Position numbers and translations under genes: made by a program. Source: Apis mellifera (taxonomy: Eukaryota > Arthropoda > Insecta > Hymenoptera > Apidae). Taken from it: a stretch of DNA of 64,000 nt. Positions 1-11,562 of the stretch are shown piece by piece. Position 1 is the stretch's first letter; every line of letters begins with the position of its first letter. The stretch is from the NCBI RefSeq assembly GCF_003254395.2, contig NC_037639.1, positions 12,629,037 to 12,693,036 on the forward strand. Reading direction: 5' to 3'. The notes under the pieces are model-generated. The model was not told the origin of the DNA, did no database searches, and was given only the letters and a program-made list of their open reading frames with translations.

Positions 1-607
1 ATACATAGCATCGCTTGTTATAGCCATTATTATTCTTTTTTACAAGTGGTTTTTAATACTAAAATGAATAATACAAAAATATGTTTTTATATATCACTTA
101 ATATAAATTTAATCACATAAAATTGCAAGAAAACATAAAACACTCATGGACACAATGTTCACAACTTTCTAAGAAGAGTAACGAATATTCGGGTCAGAAG
201 CCGAATCCACTCGAGTAATGAATCGGCAATTTTCGGCTTTTCTCGCCCGATTTAGTTAGTTTCTTTAAATCCCCACCAATTTATTTTCAACAATCGACCT
301 ATATATGAAAATTTATATCGCTTATGTCAGAATGTGACTCAAGTTCTTAAAACAATTTCTGAATAACAAATTTATTTTTAATTTGATTTCCAGATATTCA
401 AAATAGAATCATAATATTTCCATAATTAATTGCTGTTAATATTGTCTACTAATACTGTCGGTATTATGATTCAATATAATATGTATAATAAATCTTTGAG
501 AATATTTTAGAGATAAATTTTAGATATAATTTTTTGATATAAATTTTTATTTAATTAAAAGTATCAATTATTTCTTTATTATTTAAACATAATTTAAATT
601 TTGTCTT

Positions 608-643
608 ACACACACACCACACATACACACACACACACACACA
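608..643. repeat. CA microsatellite
   Basis: An interrupted run of CA units within AT-rich DNA; a simple repeat with no sign of another role. Confidence 0.85.
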
Positions 644-1280
644 TTATATGCTACGAAATATGTACGAAGTATAATCATAGATAAAACATATTATAGAGTT
701 ACCATCTTGTAAAATCTTATATTTTTTATTTTAAAATCCATAAAAATCATTATATTAAATATGTTCTGTACAATTTATAATAATAAGTATAGGAATTACA
801 TTTAATCTATCGAAGTTGGTATAGAAATAAAAATGTCGCTTTTGTTACATTGTTATATATGTATATGTAATGTAGCATAATTATCATATATAATATAAAA
901 TATATAATATAAAACGAAATACAAAATCAATTTCATAAATATGTCTCTTTTGTTTGAATTTTCTTTACCCCATGCTTCAAAAATACTAAAATTTAATATT
1001 ATTCTCAATGTTGCTTTAAATATTCATATTAGTATATATTAAAATATATTATATTTTGGAAAGTAACTATTCTATACATTGCAAAATTCAAAAAATTATA
1101 TATACATTTTTTTATATAAAAAATTAAGAAACATTATAATTTTGAAAAAGACGAAAAAAATATGTTTACTTAATATTTCGTATCATGTCTATAATCAAAT
1201 TGCCAAATTATATATATATATAAATAAAGAAAAAAAATAAAAAAAGATAGAACTAGCATATAAAATAAAAATAATAAAAA

Positions 1281-1549
1281 TAAAAATAAAAATAGGGTAA
1301 GAATTGACTGTCAACGCCATCTTTTGATTAAGATATTTCTTCCAAAATTAAGATAAAATAAGATCAAACTAGCGCCATCTATTGACAATTGGTTGAACAA
1401 AAATTGTTAAAATATTTGAAGAGATGTCTTCAGCACTTAAGAGATGGCGCTTACTGTCTATTCTTATTCCTATTTCTATTTCTATCCTTTTCTCATTATT
1501 TCTTATCTTTTTTTATATGTTTCATTTGCGCCACTCTGAAGATGGCGTT
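1281..1549. repeat. Nested inverted-repeat element with GCGCCATCT motifs
   Basis: An arm at about 1281-1322 is matched in reverse complement by about 1442-1484, over some 42 bases with a few mismatches and one-base gaps. Both arms carry the motif NRCGCCATCT, a GAC-GT spacer and an AATAGG/TAAGAAT segment in the same order. Further copies of the motif lie at 1371-1380 (plus), 1527-1536 (plus, diverged) and 1540-1549 (minus). The transcript of either strand could fold into a long hairpin. The layout suggests a small non-autonomous element or a clustered binding site; I cannot name a family. Confidence 0.5.
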
Positions 1550-3117
1550 AATTTCAATATTTTTATCCTATCTCTATCTTTTTCTCGTTATTTCTTCTCC
1601 TTGTCCATATGAATTTTGCAAAATTTACATTTTTGATATTTATGATTATTTTAACTATGTTTTCTTTGCTTAATTTATTGATAATATTATTGCAATTTTT
1701 TATTTTTATTTTCGATTTTTACATATCTATTATTTTTTTTTATTTCGTATATTTATATATCATAGAATATAAATTAATATATTATATATTATATATATTT
1801 TTATATATTTTTTTATACATTAGACAAAATTCAATGCAATAACACAAAGTTTCGTTCTTATGAATACCCTGAAAATTAATATTAATCTATTAATCTTGTA
1901 TTATATATAAAGAAAAAAAAGAAATAACAAACACTGATTTTTGTACAATCGATATTTCAGAACACAAATTTTATTTAAAAATAGATTTATCTGTGATAGT
2001 AACAATAATTTTTTATCTTTTTATAATAATGATCAAATAATAATGATGAATAAAACGCATAAATATTTGTGATTTAATATACAATTAACATATTTAAAAA
2101 TATTTATGATAAATATATAAATATTCATGAATGAAACATGAATATTATAAAATACAAAATTCGTATGTATAACTTTAGATTATACACAAAATAAAATGCA
2201 TAGTTTCCACATATCTAAACGGTATAACGATCGAAGAGCAATTAGCTTGTTATTCTTTTTACGCTTAATCGGCAAAATTAAGCGTTACAGGAGGAATATC
2301 AATAATTTCTGTAACTTCTCAAACGAATATTTTTAAAATATAAAACATGTAAATGTTACAATTATTAATATTTTACTAACTATTTATTTTATAATTTATA
2401 ATTATAAAATATTATAATTTATTAAATATATTTTTTTTTAGTTTATTAATCAGTTTATTAAAATTTATCATATTTTAGAAATATTTTTATATTTAGTTTA
2501 AAAAAATATTACAATTTATTAAATGTTTATTTTATTTAATAAACTTTTTGAATGTATGTAATAACAATGTATTTTTATCATTTGCATGTATTCTTATTTG
2601 TCCACAATCAGAGTAAGACAAAAATGTGATTCCTGATATAAAAATTGATTTTTGAACATATAATGATAAATAATTAAGCAATTTTTAGATTTTTATATTT
2701 AATTTTTTCGTTTTTAACTATGTTTTTTTTCAAGTGGGCCAAGAGAATTGAACGTGTTACTATAATAGTTTTATGTTTTATGCTTTATAATTAAAATCAA
2801 GTCAAACCAAAAGTCAAAAATTGGATCAATAATATTCGATTATACCAAGATTATAATATTAATCAACGCGTTAAATCATAATACTGTTTTGTTGCTCGAA
2901 ACAAAATTGTTTAAAATAATCTATCTACAAGAATATTTTAAATTTAGGAAATATCTTCTTTGAAAATTTTCAAATTTAGAAAATGCCCTCTCTGCTCAAA
3001 TATATTTACCTGGGGAAATGATTACACGTTGCAGTGCTTTTGCCCTTTTTTGCCTTTTCAAAGAGCCCTTTCCGGATAATTTTGGTATTTATGGGATTAA
3101 TGTTTGTGCTATGAACA

Positions 3118-3150
3118 ATACACACACACACATACACATATATATATATG
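3118..3150. repeat. CA/TA alternating simple repeat
   Basis: A 33-base strictly alternating purine-pyrimidine tract that passes from CA to TA units; a second TA run follows at once after a single phase break. Confidence 0.8.
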
Positions 3151-5158
3151 AATATATATATATATAAAATGATGGGTTTTCGATAGATCGACAGGACAGC
3201 TGCCGTGGACACACGCCGCTAAGCAGCTTATGTCGATTCATGAAAATTTTTGCGCTTTTTTGGAAAATCGATCTCTAATCCGACAGGCATTAGAATTATC
3301 GGTAATTTCGCCCGAATGAAATGATAATTGATTCGAGGGGGGACGTTGCGGATGAACCCTTCACAGAATGGCGTGTGTTTGCCAAGGAAAAAGAATTTTT
3401 ATATAAACGTATCTAAGATTCTCAAAAAAAAAAAAAAAAATTCTCATAATATGTAATATCGATTTAATAAAAAGATTCCTACACGTGTGTGAATACGATT
3501 CGACATCTTTCTATTCGACGATTAAAATTTGTTTCGATTCGAAAAACGAATTTCAAATTTATATTTCACTCGCTATTTTGCATGTTACAATTGTTTGGCA
3601 ATTATTAAACTCTTATCTTTGCAAATAAGTAATTAGATTAATTCGAAAACGTTTGAATAACGTTTAAATAAGAAAATTGTTCTGCAACAACATTCTACAT
3701 ATTCTACAGCATTCGAGATGCCCTAATTCTGAATTATGTGTTGAAACGTATCATCGTTGAAGCTTACAAGTTACAAATGAGGCTCATATATCGCCGGATT
3801 ATATGCCGTTTGATACAGAATTGAAAGAGGAACCGCAGGCCTGAGTAAATAAGGTGGATGGTAATGGGTGGGTTCTTGCCAATGGAGAGAAACAGCTTGT
3901 AGAGAAAACTTCAATGGTAATCGCAGTGCATCATGGTTGATACGTGTGAACACGTGAAAATGGCAGCATATGCTCGCATAACTCACAAGAATGTCATTTT
4001 CAAAATGGGAATGATCGAAAGGATCGGGCGAAGATCGGTTTATAACAAGAATTATCGCGAGCGGAGAATATTATATACAACGAGATACAAAGAAATAAAT
4101 AATTCATCGATGTATTTAATTAAATTGTCGATTATTGAAAATTCTATTTGGGCGATGATGTAATTCAACGAGTTGTTGTAATTAATCATATCGTTAATAT
4201 CGTGCAAATTTTTAGTTTTTTTAAAGAATCGTATTCAAGACTTTGAACGCAGAAAAGTTACTTATCGTTTTATGATTATTTCCATGGATAATGATATTAT
4301 CTTTTATTTCAGAGATTTCTTTGTTCCACGGACATTGAATGAATGCAAATGAAAGTGAATTAATTAATGAAAAATCAAAGGACAGGATATTCATTATCAT
4401 TTGTTGAATTGGATCAATCACTCTGTTTATATTTGTAATGTTTCTTCATTATTTATCTTTGGATAACACCTAAAATCATTTAAAAATAACCGGATATTGC
4501 AAAATGTAATTCCTAACCTGTTAATAACGGTTGAATTAATTACAAATTGTATTACCTTTCGAGGACATATTCAAACATATTTCTTCGCAAAAGAATATTT
4601 GACACGAGGATGAGATACAATGCACTTTGAAACGGAATTTTCGATCATGAAACAAAAAAATAAGAAAAAAAAAAAAAGGAAAAAAGAAAGAAATCCAATA
4701 CTACGCTTCACTTTTTTTTCATAGACGTTGTTATTTTAGGAATGCTTTGACGAATTTATCTACTCCGTTCACAAGTGTACTTCTCGTCGGACGAATCGAA
4801 TAACGCGGTGTAATAAACGCGATATTTATACAGAACACTCGAACGAAACTTTGCTTTCACGTCAAAGTTAATTTGCCTTCTATAAATCCTAATACCGCTG
4901 CGCGCGCCACGAGTCCAAATATCGGAACAACACATAGAAGGTTATCTCGCCTCGTAATTTTTTCGCTCATTCCCATCGTGAGAACGTGAGTTTGTTTCTA
5001 CAACGTTCCATCGTCCTATGCTCTTTCCGACGGGATATAATTTATCGCGAAGTACAAGCATCGCGTAACTAACACGGCATAACTAAAGACGAGCCCTCGA
5101 CGAGTCGGCACTCGAAGCCACTCGAACGCACAATATCGAAATGCTTTTGCTGAAATGG

Positions 5159-5160
5159 TG

Positions 5161-5231
<71 letters not shown>

Positions 5232-5238
5232 CTCTCTC
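5159..5238. repeat. Compound CT / CTGT microsatellite
   Basis: About 22 CT units are followed by CTGT units and a short return to CT. The apparent Ser-Leu protein reading through it is a by-product of the repeat. Confidence 0.9.
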
Positions 5239-5727
5239 CGTGTCGTTCGAGTTTACGTTGGTAAAAAGAAGGAGGGGGAAGTCGACATTGTGAACGTTAT
5301 ACGAGCGATTCGATCCACGTTTACGACACTGGGGAGATGCGTTAAGTAAGTCGAGTTCTCTGCGCGTACGCTCTGTTATTTTTACAATCGACGAAAAACA
5401 ATCGTGAATTTAATCGAAGAGAATTAATAAGTGGAAAAGTGGGCAACGTTTAATAAATTCTTCTTCGATAACGGATTTACTTGGTTTCAAACTTGATTCA
5501 ATCTTGGATCGAATTTATAGTTTCATCCTATTTATTTTCGAGAAGATTTCTTTTTGATTAAAGACTCTCTCTTCTCTTCGACGTATATCATTAAGAATCG
5601 TTCAATTTTCTTCTCTTTCGCGAACTACTCCATTAGCCTTTCTCGATGAATCATTTCCGGATGGATCGTTCCTCGATACTTTTCCTTTCCTCCTGATATA
5701 ATTTCGATATACCTCGTGAAAAATTCG

Positions 5728-5755
<28 letters not shown>
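5728..5755. repeat. TA microsatellite
   Basis: An uninterrupted TA run, typical of the many short TA tracts in this window. Confidence 0.9.
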
Positions 5756-5760
<5 letters not shown>

Positions 5761-8361
5761 TAATTTTGCCACGAATCTTGCGAATTTATCCCGTGAAAAA
5801 AAGACAAATGCGAGATATTTATACGCATCGCTCCCATAAAAATAGATCAGATTCCCGTTTTAGAAAGAAAGTTTCACTCGAAGCCGGGACCGGTTCCAGG
5901 TTTATAAGTGGTTTCACTTCGATTTAAGCTCCACGATTTCCCGTTTTCGACAGAAGTGCGAGGCAACGGGATGTTTTTTGTTCCGTCGGAGGACAGAGAA
6001 AGAAGAAGAGAAAATTAGTCTCAGTTGCAAAGTTTCCAACGCGCGTGGCGGGGGGAGAGGAGGAGGAGGAGGAGAAGGAGGAAGGTTTGGCGCGGTAACC
6101 GGACCAAATTAAACTTCCGTCTGTGTTTCAGGAACGGAAAACCGAAGAGCGGGGTCACTCTCGTCATCGATTTTCTCGCCTCCCCTCGCGATATTCCGGC
6201 TTCTGGAAATTGGCACGATAAATCGTAATACGTTGGTTTAACGATGTCCTCGATGCCTCGAAAACTGCGCGGAAGTAATTTTAAAGCAGTGTACGGGTAA
6301 TAGTTTCTCGTTCCCCTCCATCCTTTCATCGCTTCCATTCCTCCAAGAGAAATAAAATATACACGCCTATATATATAAATATGTATATATATACGAATCG
6401 TCCAACATCCCATGGAAGCTATAAATTATTGTTAAACGTACGTAATTATCTGGTGTGCAAGTCGATGGTAAACCCGTTTGCAATAGGCAGGGAAAACAGG
6501 CAGCTTGATTAATATCGAGCCTCGTAAATTACAATGATGCAGAGAGTAATATAAGAGAGATCGTCCAAGCGGATGGGATACCATTATTCGAACGTGAATC
6601 ATCGCGTTATTTAATACAAGAATCGCGCGATTAGAACCGCTTCTATCGTACCAACGCCAAAAATGTTCTCCGTTCTCGAATGCGATCACGGGCCATTGAT
6701 CGCTCAATGGGACACACGTTTCTTTCATCGGGAGAGAGAGAAAAAAAGAAAAAGCCACCAGAATTGTACCCTACCTGTTTTTGTGGAAATCACTGTGGAG
6801 ATGTAGAGAGGAGTGTCCGACTGTTAATCGAGTGGTTTTAGAGGTGTCGGTCGAAACGAGCTAGAATCGAAGAAAGAGAAGAGAAAAAGAGAGGGAGAGA
6901 GAGAGAGAATCAGTGTCCTTCGGTGTGAAAGGGCGGCGAAGAGAGGGCGGCGGGGCGAGTGGAGGGAAGGACGGATATTTTCCGACACCTGGTAACACAC
7001 GCTGCACCCGTACACGATTTCATCGGATCGGAAAATTGCCGTAAAATTGCCGCAAAAAGTGATATTTTATTCCTTTCAGCGATGGGTCACGATTTACCAA
7101 CCGCGCTCGATACGTTCTTCCGGATTATTTATGGGATTTTATGGACTCGTGTCTCCTCCTCGTGCTCGAGCCTCGTGCACCTGGCTTATTCGATAACGAC
7201 GACAATTATTTCCATATGTACGATACTTTTTTATCTTCCTTCTCGGATGGATCCGTTTCGACGAGATTTCGATTTTAAACTCCCGTTCATTGTCCTGTAT
7301 ATATATTTATATATACATATACATATATAGTATATGTACGTACGTATATTCAACAAAGCGTATTATTGCGAGAACAATGCGGCCGAGCGATGGCGAAACG
7401 CGAGTTCGTTCGTCGAATGAAAGAATACCGTTGGTCTCTATCCCCTATATACGCGTGCACGAATAAAGCATTCGATGAATTGATATTCTATCGAACCTAT
7501 TGATATTATCCACGATATTGTTCCCCACGGAGAAGATCCGTTCTCCCGACTGACAGGTAGTGAAATCCACGACAAAGATTAGAAAGGTGTATTACAATAA
7601 AATATTATTCCTCCGTGTGGTTCTTCATCTTGAATATTTAAAAGTAACCGAGGAAATAGATTTTTCACCAAAATTTTTCCAAATTGGATCGATGATATCG
7701 ATATATATAAATATCGGTTTTATCTCCTGTGTTATCACTGCTCTTTCTTGGAATCAATCGCAACGAAAAGATGGAATAGAACGCGTTGTCGCGCGTTTAA
7801 AAGTTTCAATTTAACGCAATCGCGCCCATTGGCCCCGCGTAATCCTGTTTGCTGCACGCTCGTCGTTCGCGTGATTTTGCGTTTTCGAGGCACGTCCGCA
7901 ATTCGTAAAACGTGCCTCCCCCCTCCCCCAACCTCCGACGGCTTTGTTACATTCGAGCCCGGCCGTGCACGCCACCCATAATGGGATTAATCACGGCGGG
8001 ATTGACGCGGAGCCGACAATGAGCCAGTTAGCGCGACGACGTGGCCTTCATCAACCGGTGTCTTCAGGAATTATTATCCTGCCACGCGCTTATTATGCGC
8101 CACGTGATCGGTGCACGCATCGAAACTCAGTTACGGGGCAATCTATCGTTCATTGTGCAACCCATCGAACAAACTTTTCCTCGATCGGTCGGAAACGGTT
8201 TAACTCGGCCCGCTGTTTCTTCACTCTTCGCACAACGGACCACCGCTTCTCGCGACGCGATTCTTCTCTCGTATTTAGCCCTGCTGATTCGCCACTTGTC
8301 TCTTTCGTTTCGCAATAATTTCGTAGAACGGCGAGCGTTGGACGCAGAGGAAGAACGTTAG

Positions 8362-8894
8362 TCAGGGTGTCCCAAATATGTTGCGATATTCGTAAATTCT
8401 GGAGGAGACTTCTCAGGCGTTTTTCGGCCAACATTTTTCTTTCGTTAACGAGTTATTAACGAGGAAACACTGGCTCGAATCGAAGTTGGTTGTCGATCGA
8501 GCATAAATAAATTCAATATCTTGGAAAATATGTTGAACACGATACGAGAAAATCATACGACGAAGAAAATTATAATATTCTTGTGTATTGCTCGGAGTTT
8601 GTTCGTCGGCACGTAGCTTTCTCGTTAATCTTAAACTCGTTAGACAAAACGAGTAACAAAAAACTTTTGGAAGGAAGGGAAACATTGCTCGAAGTTATTT
8701 CGCCAATCTCTAGTTTCGTGTTCCAAACACAAAAAATGTATTTATAATAAATAGATTGGAGAATTAACGTGGCCGGCATCGTATTGTGGAAATAATAAAG
8801 GCGATCCATCTTGGCTCGAGTTAGCTATTTACAAGTAGGATGAGATATAACGAGAGTAGATTTTCGATCACCCTTTCCCCAGGTCTCACCCTGA
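8362..8894. mobile_element. Possible short non-autonomous element with TCAGGGTG ends
   Basis: The left end begins TCAGGGTGTCCC and the right end finishes in the inverted form CACCCTGA (8887-8894), giving an 8-bp inverted terminal match 533 bp apart. The inside holds no transposase. I see no clear target-site duplication, so this could be a chance pairing, and I do not assign a superfamily. Confidence 0.25.
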
Positions 8895-8926
8895 TGAATT
8901 TATAAAATGATTCAGGACGAACGAAA

Positions 8927-8946
8927 AGAGAGAGAGAGAGAGAGAG
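8927..8946. repeat. GA microsatellite
   Basis: A short GA run next to a second, longer one about 100 bases downstream. Confidence 0.85.
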
Positions 8947-9043
8947 GACGCGGAGGGAAATTGCGAGGAGGAAGAATAGCTCTCGTATCGCCTTGTCATC
9001 GAAACTTCATTTTTCGCGATTGTTATTCAACGGGGCAGGGGGA

Positions 9044-9047
<4 letters not shown>

Positions 9048-9080
<33 letters not shown>
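9048..9080. repeat. GA microsatellite
   Basis: About 16 GA units. GAGA tracts can bind GAGA-type factors in insects, but nothing nearby suggests a promoter. Confidence 0.9.
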
Positions 9081-9085
<5 letters not shown>

Positions 9086-11543
9086 TTACGATCAACAATG
9101 CATCGAGCGAAATACACAATAACCCCATTTTCTTCAGGAACGTAAGCTCCAAATCTGAAACTCTCTCTCGCGCATCTCTTTCGATCCGATTTTTCGCGAA
9201 ATCACCTTGGATCAGATTCTATTATCTCCAATCGACATTCGCCTGGAAATGGATTCTTCTCCTTCTTTTTTCTTTTTTCTTTTTTTTTCAACTTTATCCC
9301 TGACCCATTCGAACGATACACGATTGTTCCGCAAAATTTTAATAATTCTTCATACTCTTTGGAGAGTAACGAGCCGTCCGTTTTAACTGTCCGTGATTTA
9401 TCGAAGCACGTTGTAGTTACAGATATGGACGTGGAATAATCAGCTTCGAAATTTCAAGTTGGCTGGTTTTAATATCGGCATTATTCAGAGGGAGAATCCT
9501 CTTTTGCCCCTTTCTTCTTCCTTTAAGTAATTCATTCTCTCGCAGAGATCTCGAACCGGTCCGTTTGCAAAATTCAAACCTCATTAACAATTAACCCGTC
9601 TCTTTTCCATCCCGACCGAGCTCTTTTACGGACAATTTTACATCTGTAAATAAATTTCCTCGGAGAAGAAACAGTGTATCGTTCGAATCTATTCACGCTT
9701 TGAACAGGTGTAAAAGTAGAGAACGCTGTATGTTACGTATCCATAATTCACACGAGCTTCGTACACGTTTAGAAAGAAAATCCTCTGGTAAATTTCCTAC
9801 TGTCTCGAGGAATGGAACGAGCTCGCCTTTCGAGACCTTTTACCCGAAAAGATACACGATTTCCAACAACGTTTGACCAACGGACGGATCGAGTCATTAC
9901 GCTCTCTACGATACTCTCACGTCCGTCCAGGAAACGAAGAACAGAAGAGGAAGATACAGCGATACGAGGATTCACGGTGCTCAGGAAACCGTGCTGTATC
10001 CATGCACAGCGAGGCAAAGATCCGAAGCTGACCGCGTTACTCGTGAAAGCTCTGGGCGCGTGTCGAAACACGGGTACCAAGGCGGAAAAAAAAAAGAAAA
10101 GAAAAGAAAAAAGAAGAAAAATCGGTAAGAAGATTGACGGTGGAGCTAGCGAAATTATCGAATGATCCACGCTACGATGATCATCTCGATTCTCTCGTTG
10201 TTGGCAACAATGGCGGGCGAAGCAACGAGGGGCCGACAAAAAGGTCATCGATACGGATACGAATTTAAAAATCTCGTGGATCCTTATCTCATAATCTCTA
10301 CCGGATTTATCCACACGATCCTTTCCTTATTTTCTTCTCGCACGAAAGTTCACAAGTCGCGCAAGCAAAAAGTCATCACGACGATCTCTCTTTTCTTTCT
10401 TCCTTTCTTCCTTCGTTCGAGGAACAAGTTATCTCGCCACTCGATTGCTGAGCACGAAGTAGCAGCGGCTTTATCGAGTTGCGGAATGTCGAGTTCGATG
10501 GAAGTTGGATATCTCTATGCAGTTAAGTATATACTGCTTACGTAGTTGGCGCGTGTAGATAGATAAGGGGGTTTCGCGGTCCGTCGGATAAACTTTCCTC
10601 TCCTCTTCCGAATAGCGAAGTTGACGCGCGACGAACTTTTACTTCGTTACATAAGATTTTCTCGCGCATCGACAACGATACAAATTTCATTCGCGCGATC
10701 ACAATCTCTCTCGAAACTTGTCTGTCCCCTGAAAGAGTTACGTATTATTTTATCCAGCCTGTGGAGATGATATATATATAGAAGAAGATCGGGGAGAGAT
10801 GGTTGCGAGCGATATTAATCGAGGGAAGGTCGTCGAAGGAGGTAAAAAGAGCGAAGGGGGTAAAAACGGGAATAAAAAGGATTTCCTCCGAAAAAAACAT
10901 CGGTTTTTGGGCCGAAGCGTAGCCGAATTATTTGGTCCGGATAGCACGGGAGAAAAGGGAAGATCCGAAATCGTATTTGCCATTCCCATGATTATTATTT
11001 ACCTCTACCCGCCACCGTTTCATTCTTTCGTTCTTCCTTACTTTCTTTCTTTCTTTCCCCTTCATCAGCCTTCCCTTTTATAGATGACCAATAGCGTAGG
11101 TCGAGGTCGAGTTTGGACGAATGAATAGGATGCTCCTTTGGGATCCTGCATTCTAAGAATGCACTTTTCCGCCCGGGTGAAATGAGCCGAGCTAATTTTC
11201 TGATCCTTGCCCTCCCGAGATCGAGCAACAGGCCGGAACGAAAAATCGGCCGGCGGCCGATTCGAAATAATGGAATTTGGAAAAGAAAAGGAGTAAGAGT
11301 TTTGCCGAGCGCGACGACATTCTCTTCACCCGCGCTCGAGCCATGGAACGCGCCCTGATTTCATTCATTTCTTCTTTCGTCCGACGAAATTGTCGAATCC
11401 CTCGAAACGCGTATCGCGCTCGATCATCGAGGAGAGAAGCGACCCCGATTCGTGGGATCGTTGTCTACCTGTCGCCATTGCGTCACGCTTTATCGCGTTA
11501 ATCTCGAAGGGTTTTCGCTTCGATCGAACCGAGGATTATTCCT

Positions 11544-11562
11544 TGTTTGTTTGTTTGTTTGT
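11544..11562. repeat. TTTG microsatellite
   Basis: Four to five TTTG units; the complementary CAAA repeat recurs at 15223-15250. Confidence 0.85.

Larger units (their letters stand above)
1..3000. other. AT-rich, CpG-poor block without a supported gene
   Basis: This stretch is far richer in A and T than most of the window and has few CpG dinucleotides, while DNA beyond about 3.2 kb has them every few tens of bases. The open frames here are low-complexity Phe/Ile/Leu/Tyr runs produced by T-rich DNA and look non-coding. It contains a CA microsatellite at 608-643 and the inverted-repeat element described separately. I see no RNA gene or transposase. It could be an AT-rich isochore or old repeat DNA. 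Confidence 0.6.

Noticed and set aside
1389..1842. Hydrophobic open frames resembling membrane proteins
   Set aside because: They are translations of T-rich simple sequence and part of the inverted-repeat element.
9769..10314. 181-codon minus-strand open frame
   Set aside because: It holds a Phe run from an A/G simple repeat, overlaps an open frame on the other strand, and shows no domain.
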